64,000 nucleotides of DNA from Bacillus sp. MUM 116 (GCF_001866655.1 NZ_MLYR01000021.1:1-64000), one strand, 5' to 3'. Positions 8,749-17,512 are shown, counted from the stretch's first letter. Notes: generated from the sequence alone by a model not told the origin. Numbers and translations: made by a program.

Positions 8749-8911
8749 TATATTGATCAAAACTCTCGAGGTGGCTGGTGAATTTTGTTTTCATTCCGGG
8801 CATGAAAGCCAAAACTCATGAGAAGACAGGGAGATATGGTGTTCATCGAAGGCATGAAAGCCAGAACTCATGAGAAGGCAGGAAGATTTGGAGTTCACCT
8901 AAGGTATGAAG
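8749..8911. repeat. 52-bp-period direct repeat
   Basis: CATGAAAGCC begins at 8801 and 8853, and the related TATGAAG at 8905, each 52 bp apart. Units 8801-8852 and 8853-8904 are about 80 percent identical by eye, and a poorer copy precedes them from about 8749. The unit aligns with the 52-bp repeat at 53416-53570 (shared GAAG, GGGAGA, GTGT, TTC, GAAGG, AAAAC in order). It is intergenic and no ORF uses it. Confidence 0.75.
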
Positions 8912-8994
8912 TTATATAAAATCTTAAAGGTATCAAAAAAGGATGCTTAATGATTCGTTTTCAGCAATAAGCAAGGCGTTTTCGTAAAAATGTA

Positions 8995-9030
8995 GTGACT
9001 GCTGTAATGACACCTGTTAGAATACAGGTG
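8995..9030 (+). promoter_or_regulatory. niaP promoter with NiaR-like operator
   Basis: CACCTGT (9011-9017) and ACAGGTG (9024-9030) form a perfect inverted repeat with a 6-nt centre. That centre, TAGAAT (9018-9023), is a 5/6 match to a -10 box, with GTGACT 17 bp upstream as a weak -35. A repressor bound here would block the promoter. NiaR (YrxA) controls niacin transporters in Bacilli through ACAGGTG-type palindromes as far as I recall. Confidence 0.6.
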
Positions 9031-9096
9031 GACTTAGTAAAAGAGTTAAGGATTGGAAATAGTAAAATTAATGTTTCGAAAAAAGGAGGATCCAAA

Positions 9097-10338
9097 TTGA
9101 TTAACGAGCAGGAAGTCTTTAAGAAGGGAGCATCCATGAGGAACCGGGATGCTTCCAGCAGTAAATTACTGGGGATTGCCGGCACAGGCTGGTTGTTTGA
9201 TGCAATGGACGTGGGGCTGCTTTCCTTCATCATCGCTGCCTTAAAAGTAGATTGGAACTTAAGTGCTCAGCAGATGGGCTGGATTGGCAGTATCAACTCC
9301 ATTGGCATGGCAGTTGGGGCTTTGGTTTTTGGGTTAATGGCCGACCGGGTCGGACGAAAAAATGTCTTTATGATTACGCTTCTACTATTTTCACTTTGCA
9401 GCGGTGCCTCTGCCTTTACCACAACCATCACCATGTTTTTAGTTCTAAGATTTTTCATTGGCATGGGACTCGGAGGAGAACTTCCGGTCGCATCCACACT
9501 TGTATCCGAAAGTGTCCCTGTTGAAAAGCGCGGGAGAATCGTGGTTTTATTGGAAAGCTTTTGGGCGGTCGGCTGGCTTGTTTCTGCAGTCATTTCGTAC
9601 TTTGTCATTCCGAGGTTTGGCTGGCAGGTAGCCTTGTTAATCAGCACCATTCCTGCCCTTTATGTCCTTTATCTTCGTATTGGGTTGCCGGATTCTCCGC
9701 AATACACAAAAATACAAGCAAAAGAGAAGATTTCAGTCTTTCAAAGTATGGCAAAATTATTTTCCAAGGAATATAGCCGCCAGACGACAATGCTGTGGAT
9801 TGTTTGGTTCTGTGTCGTATTTTCCTATTATGGAATGTTTTTATGGCTTCCAAGTGTAATGGTGATGAAGGGTTTCAGTTTAATTAAAAGCTTTGAGTAT
9901 GTGCTGATTATGACCATTGCCCAGCTGCCGGGATATTTTACTGCAGCATGGTTTATTGAAAAATTTGGACGGAAATTTGTTTTAGTCGTATATTTAGCGG
10001 GAACGGCCATTAGTGCTTATTTCTTTGGAACAGCTGATACGTCCGCGGCGCTCATGGTGTCTGGTATTCTGTTATCCTTCTTTAACCTTGGTGCATGGGG
10101 TGGTCTTTATGCATATTCGCCTGAACAGTATCCAACCGTAATCCGCGGCACCGGTACAGGGATGGCTGCCGCCTTTGGCCGGATTGGCGGAGTGCTTGGA
10201 CCGTTAATGGTAGGATATTTGGTAGCAGGAAAGACGTCCGTTTCGATGATCTTTACGATCTTTTGTATTACCGTACTAGTAGGGGCAGCCGCGGTATTAA
10301 TCCTTGGAAAAGAGACAAAAAGTAAAGTATTAGAATAA
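9097..10338 (+). CDS. niaP: Niacin transporter NiaP (MFS)
   Basis: A 413-residue, 12-helix major facilitator protein of the cytoplasmic membrane. The sequence closely follows what I remember of B. subtilis NiaP (YceI): GWLFDAMDVG at the start, FGLMADRVGRKNVF in the loop 2-3 motif, 'GMGLGGELPVASTLVSE', 'WFCVVFSYYGMFLWLPSV' and AYSPEQYPT. NiaP takes up nicotinic acid or nicotinamide for NAD salvage. A TTG at 9097 is chosen because AAAGGAGGA stands 6 nt upstream; the longer reading from 8995 would include the promoter. It is a single-gene unit with its own terminator and a NiaR-like operator upstream. Confidence 0.88.
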   Translation: MINEQEVFKKGASMRNRDASSSKLLGIAGTGWLFDAMDVGLLSFIIAALKVDWNLSAQQMGWIGSINSIGMAVGALVFGLMADRVGRKNVFMITLLLFSLCSGASAFTTTITMFLVLRFFIGMGLGGELPVASTLVSESVPVEKRGRIVVLLESFWAVGWLVSAVISYFVIPRFGWQVALLISTIPALYVLYLRIGLPDSPQYTKIQAKEKISVFQSMAKLFSKEYSRQTTMLWIVWFCVVFSYYGMFLWLPSVMVMKGFSLIKSFEYVLIMTIAQLPGYFTAAWFIEKFGRKFVLVVYLAGTAISAYFFGTADTSAALMVSGILLSFFNLGAWGGLYAYSPEQYPTVIRGTGTGMAAAFGRIGGVLGPLMVGYLVAGKTSVSMIFTIFCITVLVGAAAVLILGKETKSKVLE

Positions 10339-10350
10339 CTTTTCACATGA

Positions 10351-10383
10351 AGAGAATTCCATTTCAGGAGTTCTCTTTTTTTT
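10351..10383 (+). terminator. Terminator after niaP
   Basis: GAGAATTCC and GGAGTTCTC form a stem with one wobble pair, followed by nine T. Confidence 0.8.
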
Positions 10384-10537
10384 AATCACTCTTTTTTTGA
10401 AAAATATTTTTGAAATAACTTACTTTTGGAATGAGAGTGAAATTTAACGCTTTACAGCGCGAAAATCCATAAGAGAGAATGGGAGAGTAATATATTTATT
10501 ATTTTAAAAATTATTTTGAAATAACGGACAATAGTAC

Positions 10538-10580
10538 TAGACGAAAAGAAAATAATTTTGTACAATGTTTTCAGAATATT
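10538..10580 (+). promoter_or_regulatory. liv promoter with CodY-like box
   Basis: -35 TAGACG (10538-10543), 17-bp spacer, -10 TACAAT (10561-10566). Immediately downstream, 10566-10580 reads TGTTTTCAGAATATT, 12 of 15 matches to the CodY consensus AATTTTCWGAAAATT, covering the expected transcription start. CodY repression of branched-chain amino acid uptake is established in Bacillus. Confidence 0.55.
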
Positions 10581-10638
10581 AATTGTTTTAGAAACAATAA
10601 GAAAACTATTGGAAAAAATATCTATTAGGGGGTATAAC

Positions 10639-11826
10639 ATGAGAAAAAGAAAAGTAGCAGGTGTAGTTGCATCATTTTTAGTGGCAGCAAGTGTCATGGC
10701 AGGCTGCAGCAGCAGTACGTCAACTGGCGGCAATGCTTCAAGCAGTGACAGCAAAACGATTAAAATCGGGGCAAACCTTGAATTGTCCGGCGGAGTTGCT
10801 TCCTACGGTCAGTCCATTAAAGAAGGGGTTGATCTCGCCATCAGCGAAATCAACAAAAAAGGGATTGACGGCAAGAAGCTTGAGTTAGTAAGTGTCGATA
10901 ACAAATCCGATGCTGCTGAAGCAACAAACGGCGCCATCAAATTAATCACACAAGATAAAGTATCAGCTGTTATTGGTGCGGCAACAAGTACGGATACCCT
11001 TGCACAAGTACAAATCGCCAATGATAATAAAGTACCTATTTTGACTCCAACAGGAACAAACCCTACGGTTACCGTTAAAGATGGAAAATTAAATGATTAT
11101 GTATTCCGTACATGTTTCATTGATCCATTCCAAGGTACAGTGGCGGCTAACTTTGCTTCTAATGAATTAAAAGTGAAGAAAGCAGCAGTCCTAATTGATA
11201 ACTCAAGTGACTATGCAAAAGGTTTAGCAGCTTCTTTCAAAGACTTCTTTAAGAAAAATGGCGGATCTGTGGTATCTCAGGAAGCATATGTTGCAAAGGA
11301 TACTGATTTCCATGCCACATTAACACGTATTAAAGCTGCAAATCCAGACTTTGTTTTCATCCCTGGATACTATGAAGAAGTAGGATTAATCGTGAAGCAG
11401 GCACGTGAAATTGGTCTTAATGTACCAATGATGGGTGCTGACGGTTGGGATTCTCCTAAACTAGTAGAAATTGCTGGTGCTAAGGCGTTAAATAACACTT
11501 ACATCACTAACCACTATTCTTCTGGTGACAAAGATGCAAAAGTACAAGAATTCGTAAAAGCATTCAAAGCTAAGTACAATGACAAAACTCCAGATGCCTT
11601 CAACGCTTTAGGTTATGACTCAGCTTACTTGATCGCAGATGCGATTAAGCGTGCAGGTTCTGGTGACTCGCAAAAAATTCAAAAGGCTCTTGCCGAAACA
11701 ACTGATTTATCACTTGTAACAGGATCAATGAAGCTTGACAAAAACCATGACCCAATCAAGTCTGCTGTTATTCTGGAGTACAAAGATGGTAAGCAAGTAT
11801 TTAAAACAAAAGTAAATCCTCAATAA
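10639..11826 (+). CDS. livK: Branched-chain amino acid ABC transporter, substrate-binding lipoprotein
   Basis: A 395-residue secreted lipoprotein. A positively charged start is followed by a hydrophobic stretch and the lipobox VMAGC (cleavage before Cys24 or nearby), then a serine-rich linker. The mature part is a periplasmic-binding-protein type 1 (Leu/Ile/Val-binding) domain, beginning with IKIGANLELSGGVASYGQSI and with 'VIGAATSTDT' in the ligand cleft. The ATG at 10639 is preceded by AGGGGGT; the longer reading from 10558 lacks an RBS and overlaps the CodY-like box. It is the first gene of livKHMGF and is separated from livH by a strong hairpin and a dispersed repeat, which may keep binding-protein levels above permease levels. 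Confidence 0.88.
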   Translation: MRKRKVAGVVASFLVAASVMAGCSSSTSTGGNASSSDSKTIKIGANLELSGGVASYGQSIKEGVDLAISEINKKGIDGKKLELVSVDNKSDAAEATNGAIKLITQDKVSAVIGAATSTDTLAQVQIANDNKVPILTPTGTNPTVTVKDGKLNDYVFRTCFIDPFQGTVAANFASNELKVKKAAVLIDNSSDYAKGLAASFKDFFKKNGGSVVSQEAYVAKDTDFHATLTRIKAANPDFVFIPGYYEEVGLIVKQAREIGLNVPMMGADGWDSPKLVEIAGAKALNNTYITNHYSSGDKDAKVQEFVKAFKAKYNDKTPDAFNALGYDSAYLIADAIKRAGSGDSQKIQKALAETTDLSLVTGSMKLDKNHDPIKSAVILEYKDGKQVFKTKVNPQ

Positions 11827-11842
11827 AAAACGGAAATGGAAT

Positions 11843-11870
11843 GAATAGGGAGATTCATGTCTCCCTATTC
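11843..11870 (+). terminator. Hairpin between livK and livH
   Basis: GAATAGGGAGA and TCTCCCTATTC form a perfect 11-bp stem with a 6-nt loop, 17 nt after the livK stop. There is no clean T-run, so it may protect the livK mRNA 3' end or be a partial terminator rather than stop all transcription. Confidence 0.7.
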
Positions 11871-11887
11871 CAATTTAAAGCTTTTGA

Positions 11888-12021
11888 CTTTGAGAATTGT
11901 CCAGCTCCAGCGCCTAGCCCCTCGAGGTCATAAGCCAATCCGTCAAGAAGGTTAAAGAACAACCTTCTCGCCGGCTTGTCTTATGCTTGTCGGGGCTGAT
12001 CAAGGCGCTTGCGCTTTTCTT
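11888..12021 (+). repeat. Dispersed palindromic element, copy A
   Basis: Starts TTTGAGAATTGTCCAGC, has an inner hairpin GAAGGTT/AACCTTC, and ends AAGGCGCTTGCGCTTTTCTT. Related copies in this window: 15454, 17430 (reverse), 43845, 47636 and 56211. This copy lies inside the liv operon, between livK and livH. Confidence 0.85.
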
Positions 12022-12051
12022 ATGAAAGTCCTTTTAAAAGGAGTGTAATAC

Positions 12052-12930
12052 ATGGAAATCATACAGCAGCTTGTAAACGGCATTTCCCTGGGAAGTATCT
12101 ATGCCTTAATTGCCCTAGGGTATACAATGGTTTACGGTATTGTAAAATTAATTAACTTTGCCCATGGGGACGTCTTCATGGTGGGCGCATTTATCGGTTT
12201 TTATTCAATCACGTTTTTCCATTTGAATTTTTTCCTTGCTTTAATTATATCGATGATCGTTTGTGCTGTTTTTGGTGTTTTAATTGAAAGAATTGCTTAT
12301 AAACCTTTAAGAAATGCAACCAGAATTGCCGCTCTCATTACGGCAATCGGGGTATCCTTATTTATTGAATACGGTATGATTTATATTCGCGGTGCACAGC
12401 CAGATGCGTATCCGGACAATCTTGTTCCATTTAATGAATTAAACTTATTTGGTGTAAAAATCAGTGGACAGTCCTTGCTGATTCTAGCGACTTCTATTAT
12501 CTTAATGATCTTACTGCAATTTATCGTTCATAAAACTAAAATTGGGAAAGCAATGCGTGCTGTTTCTCATGATATGGATGCAGCACGGTTAATGGGTATA
12601 AATGTAAACAACACAATTTCAGCAACTTTCGCAATCGGCTCTGCCCTTGCAGGTGCTGCAGGCGTTATCTTTGGAATGTACTATACAAAAATTGAACCAT
12701 TAATGGGAATTATCCCAGGACTAAAAGCCTTCGTTGCAGCCGTTCTAGGCGGTATCGGAAGCATTCCGGGAGCAATGACCGGCGGCCTTGTATTGGGTGT
12801 AATCGAATCCCTTGTCAGTGCGTTGGGATTCTCTTTATGGCGCGATGGCGTTGCCTTTATTGTTCTTATTTTAATTTTGATTTTCCGTCCGGCAGGCCTA
12901 TTTGGTAAAAATGTCAGGGAAAAGGTATAG
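12052..12930 (+). CDS. livH: Branched-chain amino acid ABC permease LivH
   Basis: A 292-residue inner-membrane permease with eight or so hydrophobic helices. It begins with QQLVNGISLGSIYALIALGY and includes NFAHGDVFMVGAF and AVLGGIGSIPGAM, hallmarks of LivH. RBS AAAGGAGTG. It pairs with LivM (next gene, 14-bp gap) to form the channel for leucine, isoleucine and valine uptake. Confidence 0.9.
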   Translation: MEIIQQLVNGISLGSIYALIALGYTMVYGIVKLINFAHGDVFMVGAFIGFYSITFFHLNFFLALIISMIVCAVFGVLIERIAYKPLRNATRIAALITAIGVSLFIEYGMIYIRGAQPDAYPDNLVPFNELNLFGVKISGQSLLILATSIILMILLQFIVHKTKIGKAMRAVSHDMDAARLMGINVNNTISATFAIGSALAGAAGVIFGMYYTKIEPLMGIIPGLKAFVAAVLGGIGSIPGAMTGGLVLGVIESLVSALGFSLWRDGVAFIVLILILIFRPAGLFGKNVREKV

Positions 12931-12944
12931 GGGGTGGCTAAGCG

Positions 12945-13895
12945 ATGAATACAATTAAACATACAAAAGGCTTCTGGAGTTCAATCGTTTTAGCCGTTGT
13001 TTTTTCAGTAGTTGTTCAATTTTTAATTAATGGCGGAACACTAAATCAGTTTTATGTAAACACCATGTTTTTCATTGGAATTAATATTATTTTAGCAGCC
13101 AGCTTGCATTTGATTATCGGAGTTACCGGTCAGTTTTCGATTGGACATGCCGGCTTCCTCGCAGTCGGAGCTTATGCATCGGCAATCATTACAATGAAAT
13201 TAGGACTTCCTTTCCCTGTAGCTATTTTAGTCGGGGGGATTGCGGCTGCAATTACCGGTCTCATCATTGGTATTCCAACCCTAAGGCTAAAGGGTGACTA
13301 TTTAGCGATTGCGACACTGGGTTTTGGAGAAATTGTCCGGATTGTCCTGTTAAATATTGACTATGTAGGCGGTGCAAGCGGGATGACTGTATCCCATTTC
13401 ACTACTTGGCCATGGTTGATTGGATGTGTGCTTGTAACGATTGTAGTCATTGTAAATTTTACGAATTCAACACATGGTCGTGCTTGTATTTCAATTCGCG
13501 AAAATGAAATTGCCGCTGATGCGATGGGAATCAATACAACCTATTATAAAGTAGCTGCTTTTGCGATTGGTGCCTTTTTTGCAGGAGTTGCCGGTGCATT
13601 ATATGCGCATAACTTCTACATTATCCAACCGACGAACTTTGGTTTCTTGAAATCATTTGATATCTTGATTTTTGTCGTACTTGGCGGATTGGGAAGTATG
13701 TCTGGGGCAGTCATTGCCGCAATCTTGCTTACGATTATTTCAACATTCTTACAAGGCTTCCCTGAAGTTCGAATGATTGTTTATAGCTTAGTGCTTGTGG
13801 TCATGATGCTTTATCGTCCACAAGGATTGTTAGGAACGAAAGAAATTACCTCATTCTTTAAAGGTAGTAAATCCGTTAAAGGAGGAGTAAAATAA
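12945..13895 (+). CDS. livM: Branched-chain amino acid ABC permease LivM
   Basis: A 316-residue permease with an N-terminal signal-anchor helix followed by the LivM core: SIGHAGFLAVGAYASA, GDYLAIATLGFGEI and VVLGGLGSMSGAV. The last base of its TAA stop is the first base of the livG ATG (TAATG), so translation is coupled. Confidence 0.9.
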   Translation: MNTIKHTKGFWSSIVLAVVFSVVVQFLINGGTLNQFYVNTMFFIGINIILAASLHLIIGVTGQFSIGHAGFLAVGAYASAIITMKLGLPFPVAILVGGIAAAITGLIIGIPTLRLKGDYLAIATLGFGEIVRIVLLNIDYVGGASGMTVSHFTTWPWLIGCVLVTIVVIVNFTNSTHGRACISIRENEIAADAMGINTTYYKVAAFAIGAFFAGVAGALYAHNFYIIQPTNFGFLKSFDILIFVVLGGLGSMSGAVIAAILLTIISTFLQGFPEVRMIVYSLVLVVMMLYRPQGLLGTKEITSFFKGSKSVKGGVK

Positions 13896-14674
13896 TGGCA
13901 AACACACCGTTGCTAAAAGTAGACAATGCCGGAATCCGCTTTGGCGGTTTAAGGGCCGTTTCCGATGTGAACCTTGAATTAAAGCAAGGCGAGCTTGTTG
14001 GTTTAATTGGACCAAACGGCGCCGGTAAAACGACCTTCTTTAACCTTTTGACAGGCGTTTATGTACCGACAGAAGGAAGTATTTCATTAGACGGGGAAAA
14101 ATTAAATGGTATGGCTCCATATAAAATCACAAAAAAAGGGATTAGCCGTACCTTCCAAAATATTCGTTTATTTAGTGAATTATCGGTGCTTGATAATGTA
14201 AAAGTAGCTTATCACTCTCTGGCCAAGCATTCGATGTTAAGCACAATCTTCCGCCTTCCTTCCCATTTTTCTGGGGAGAAGGAAATGGAGGAAAAAGCGA
14301 TTGAATTCTTAAAGATTTTCAGCCTGGAAGGATTTATGTATGAAAAGGCGAAAAATCTTCCATATGGCCAGCAGCGCCGCCTTGAGATTGCCCGTGCCCT
14401 TGCTGCGAACCCAAAACTATTGCTTTTGGATGAACCGGCAGCAGGGATGAACCCGCAGGAAACGGAAGAATTAATGAAACTGATTGCGCTAATCCGCGAG
14501 CGTTTCTCGTTAACGATTTTACTGATCGAACACGATATGGGGCTTGTAATGGGCGTATGTGAACGAATCTATGTACTGGATTCAGGCCAGCTTATTGCTG
14601 AAGGAACTCCTGAGGAAATCAGAAATAATCCAAAAGTCATCAAAGCATACCTCGGTGAGGAGGTCATTTCGTAA
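13895..14674 (+). CDS. livG: Branched-chain amino acid ABC ATPase LivG
   Basis: A 259-residue ATPase: Walker A GPNGAGKTTF, the LivG-specific insertion after SRTFQNIRLF, signature LPYGQQRRLEIARAL, Walker B LLLLDEPAAGMNP and H-loop LIEHDM. RBS GGAGGAG lies within the end of livM. One-base overlaps on both sides (TAATG) fix its place in the operon. Confidence 0.92.
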   Translation: MANTPLLKVDNAGIRFGGLRAVSDVNLELKQGELVGLIGPNGAGKTTFFNLLTGVYVPTEGSISLDGEKLNGMAPYKITKKGISRTFQNIRLFSELSVLDNVKVAYHSLAKHSMLSTIFRLPSHFSGEKEMEEKAIEFLKIFSLEGFMYEKAKNLPYGQQRRLEIARALAANPKLLLLDEPAAGMNPQETEELMKLIALIRERFSLTILLIEHDMGLVMGVCERIYVLDSGQLIAEGTPEEIRNNPKVIKAYLGEEVIS

Positions 14675-15381
14675 TGTTAAAAATTAACGATATTAATGTA
14701 TACTATGGTAACATCCATGCCTTAAAGGGCGTTTCACTTGAAATCAATCAGGGTGAAATTGTTACGTTGATCGGGGCGAACGGTGCCGGGAAAAGTACAC
14801 TGTTAAAAACCATTTCGGGATTATTGAAGCCAAAAAACGGTGAAATTCTTTTTGAAGGAAAACCGATTGGCGGCAAAGTCGCCCAGTCGATTGTTAAAAT
14901 GGGATTATCGCATGTTCCTGAAGGCCGCCGCGTTTTTGCCAATATGTCAGTCGAGGAAAATCTTGAATTAGGCGCTTATTTGCGCAATGACAAGCAAGGA
15001 ATTCGCGAGGATTTCGATAAGGTGTATCAGCTATTCCCTCGCCTTCATGAACGCCGTAAGCAATTATCTGGAACATTATCCGGCGGTGAGCAGCAAATGC
15101 TGGCGATGGGGCGTGCATTAATGGCTCGTCCAAAGCTACTGCTATTAGATGAACCATCAATGGGACTTGCACCTCTTTTAGTCAAAACGATTTTTAATAT
15201 TATCGAGGAAATAAAAAAAACCGGGACAACAATTCTTCTCATCGAACAAAATGCCAATATGGCGTTATCGATTGCTGATCGTGCTTATGTCATTGAAACA
15301 GGGAAAATTGTTGCATCAGGTTCTGCAGAAGAGCTCACGGCAAGTGATCAAATTAAATCAGCCTACCTTGGGGGGCATTAA
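14674..15381 (+). CDS. livF: Branched-chain amino acid ABC ATPase LivF
   Basis: A 235-residue ATPase: Walker A GANGAGKSTLL, GLSHVPEGRRVFANMSVEEN typical of LivF, signature LSGGEQQMLAMGRAL, Walker B LLLLDEPSMGLAP and H-loop LIEQNA. It forms the ATPase pair with LivG. Last gene of the operon, followed by a terminator at 15386. Confidence 0.92.
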   Translation: MLKINDINVYYGNIHALKGVSLEINQGEIVTLIGANGAGKSTLLKTISGLLKPKNGEILFEGKPIGGKVAQSIVKMGLSHVPEGRRVFANMSVEENLELGAYLRNDKQGIREDFDKVYQLFPRLHERRKQLSGTLSGGEQQMLAMGRALMARPKLLLLDEPSMGLAPLLVKTIFNIIEEIKKTGTTILLIEQNANMALSIADRAYVIETGKIVASGSAEELTASDQIKSAYLGGH

Positions 15382-15385
15382 TAAG

Positions 15386-15423
15386 CAGAGGGTATTCCTT
15401 ACTAGGGACACCCTCTGTTTTTA
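15386..15423 (+). terminator. Terminator of the liv operon
   Basis: CAGAGGGT pairs with ACCCTCTG over a 16-nt loop and is followed by TTTTTAT. Confidence 0.85.
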
Positions 15424-15453
15424 TATTTAGAAATAAGAAAGCATAAAATTCGG

Positions 15454-15678
15454 CTTCGAGAATTGTCCAGCGCAAGCGTCCTAGGGGCTCGAGGTCACAA
15501 GCTAATCCGTCAAGAAGGTTGAAGAGCAACCAACAGCCGTCTCGTTCATGTGCTTGGCTACAGAAAGCTAGCGCTTTCTGTACGCATTAAGGACTACTAA
15601 GTCTCTGTCTTCGCTACTCTCGCCAATCGACTTGTATTCTTATATCGCCCCTGACCAAGGGGCTTGCGCTTTTCTTTG
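15454..15678 (+). repeat. Dispersed palindromic element, copy B (enlarged)
   Basis: It has the same ends as copy A (GAATTGTCCAGCGC... and ...GGGGCTTGCGCTTTTCTT), but the centre is about 90 bp longer and contains an extra hairpin AGAAAGC/GCTTTCT near 15562-15579. It accounts for most of the 335-bp gap between livF and the next gene. Confidence 0.75.
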
Positions 15679-15716
15679 CTATAATAGAATAATCATGTCG
15701 ATAAGGATGATGGAAA

Positions 15717-16193
15717 ATGGCACAGGTTAAAACCAACGCAATGCGGATTCTTGATGCAAAGAAGGTTCCATATGAAATACATACATACGATAACAAGGAT
15801 GGAAAAATTGACGGGGTTTCGGTTGCCCATAAAATCGGCAGGGACCCTAAGGAAGTATACAAAACGCTTGTAGCCCAAGGGGGATCAAAAAATATTTTTG
15901 TTTTTGTCATTCCCGTTGAGGGAGAATTGGATTTAAAAAAGGCGGCAAAGGTTTCTGGTGAGAAGAAGGTTGAAATGATTCCCGTTAAGGACATCCAAAA
16001 ATGGACAGGGTACATCCGCGGCGGCTGTTCCCCAATTGGAATGAAAAAGGACTATAAAACCTTCATTGCCGAGGCCTTACTGCAACTTGATGTGATCGTC
16101 GTCAGCGCCGGGAAAATTGGTGTACAGATCGTTTTGAAGCCTGAACATTTAAAAGAAGTTACCAATGCTGAATTTGCTGACCTTACAAAATAA
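15717..16193 (+). CDS. ybaK: YbaK/EbsC family Cys-tRNA(Pro) deacylase
   Basis: A 158-residue single-domain protein of the YbaK/ProX editing family, which hydrolyses Cys mischarged on tRNA-Pro. The N-terminal 'KKVPYEIHTYDNKDG', the VYKTLVAQG segment (the lysine position important for activity in this family) and GGCSPIGMKKDY, which closes the substrate pocket, are all present. It stands alone between two dispersed repeats and ATPase 16270. Start at ATG 15717, RBS AAGGATG. Confidence 0.85.
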   Translation: MAQVKTNAMRILDAKKVPYEIHTYDNKDGKIDGVSVAHKIGRDPKEVYKTLVAQGGSKNIFVFVIPVEGELDLKKAAKVSGEKKVEMIPVKDIQKWTGYIRGGCSPIGMKKDYKTFIAEALLQLDVIVVSAGKIGVQIVLKPEHLKEVTNAEFADLTK

Positions 16194-16269
16194 CCACTCT
16201 AGGCATTCACCTATAAAAGCCAAACGCATATGATATGGTGAAATGTCACGATAAAGGGAGTGTCGTTAA

Positions 16270-17379
16270 GTGGTAGGAAAGGTTAAAAACTATTTCGCCG
16301 GTGGCAATACAGCCAGAGGATTTCACAGTCTCTATGATTCCAATCTCCAAGGGCTTGACCGCCTATTTATTTTAAAAGGAGGGCCAGGAACAGGAAAATC
16401 CTCCTTAATGAAAAAAATCGGCAATGAATGGCTGGAAAAAGGCTGCAATGTCGAATTCCTCCATTGTTCATCAGATAATAACTCGATTGACGGCGTCATT
16501 ATTCCAGCATTAAAGGTAGGAATAGTCGATGGAACGGCTCCTCATGTCATCGAACCTCAGGCACCTGGAGCAGTTGAGGAATATATTAACCTCGGAGAAG
16601 CATGGAATTCTCAGAAACTTCGCTTTCATAAAAATAAAATTCAAAGACTGACCAAACAAATCAGTGAATCTTTCCAGACAGCGTATGCGACATTTAAGCA
16701 GGCATTGGAAATTCACGATGAGTGGGAGAAAATTTACATTGGCAGCATGGATTTTAAAAAGGCAGATCAATTAACGAATAAACTGATTGAAAATTTCTTT
16801 GGAAAAATGAAATTGAATAAAAAAGCCGATATTCGTCACCGCTTTTTAGGGGCGGCTACCCCAATGGGGGCTGTTGATTTTGTACCGAATTTAACAGAAG
16901 AAATTACGAAGCGTTATTTTATTAAAGGCCGCCCTGGCTCCGGGAAATCAACAATGCTGAAGAAGCTTGCGGCAGCAGCAGAAGAACGAGGTATCGATGC
17001 CGAAGTTTATCACTGTGGTTTTGATCCAAACAGCCTTGATATGGTGATTCTTCGTGAACTCGGAATTGCCATCTTTGACAGCACCGCGCCCCATGAATAT
17101 TTCCCAAACCGCGATGGCGATGAAATTATTGATATGTACGAACTTTTGATTGAACCTGGAACCGATGAAATTTACGCCGATTTTATAAGTGATATCTCAG
17201 GGAAATATAAAGCAAAAATGACTGAGGCTACCTCTTATCTTGCTAAAGCAAAGGACTTACATGATGAGCTTGAGGAAATCTATGTTTCTGCCATGGATTT
17301 TTCCGTAGTGGAAAAAATTCAAAGCCAAATTCGTGAGAAAATCAATGAGTTGGGGGATTTGGCCGAGGTGAATGCCTAA
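16270..17379 (+). CDS. Tandem P-loop ATPase of unknown function
   Basis: A 369-residue protein made of two similar halves. Walker A motifs are GGPGTGKSS (residues 37-45) and GRPGSGKST (220-228). Each is followed by a parallel stretch: VEFLHCSSDNNSIDGVIIP in the first half and AEVYHCGFDPNSLDMVILRE in the second, then a TAPH motif and a long helical region ending in a SMDF/AMDF motif. It is a conserved Bacillus ATPase family (PRK06851-like as far as I recall) with no established role. GTG start with AAGGGAGTG eight nt upstream. Confidence 0.75.
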   Translation: MVGKVKNYFAGGNTARGFHSLYDSNLQGLDRLFILKGGPGTGKSSLMKKIGNEWLEKGCNVEFLHCSSDNNSIDGVIIPALKVGIVDGTAPHVIEPQAPGAVEEYINLGEAWNSQKLRFHKNKIQRLTKQISESFQTAYATFKQALEIHDEWEKIYIGSMDFKKADQLTNKLIENFFGKMKLNKKADIRHRFLGAATPMGAVDFVPNLTEEITKRYFIKGRPGSGKSTMLKKLAAAAEERGIDAEVYHCGFDPNSLDMVILRELGIAIFDSTAPHEYFPNRDGDEIIDMYELLIEPGTDEIYADFISDISGKYKAKMTEATSYLAKAKDLHDELEEIYVSAMDFSVVEKIQSQIREKINELGDLAEVNA

Positions 17380-17429
17380 GAAACTGAATGTGACTTGTAA
17401 ATCAGAAAAATCCTAAGTATAAATCTCCA

Positions 17430-17512
17430 AATAAGAAAAACGCGAGCGCCTTGTTCAGCCTCAGGCTTATGACCTAGAGGGGCCGGACGCTTGCGTTTGG
17501 ACAATTCTCAAA
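17430..17512 (-). repeat. Dispersed palindromic element, copy C (reverse, shortened)
   Basis: Read on the minus strand it begins CTTTGAGAATTGTCCA and ends GCGCTCGCGTTTTTCTT, with the middle of the standard element deleted. It is the only copy here in inverse orientation. Confidence 0.75.

Noticed and set aside
10384..10638. T-box or riboswitch before livK
   Set aside because: No T-box sequence, specifier stem or terminator/antiterminator pair could be found; the region is AT-rich with a promoter and CodY-like box only.
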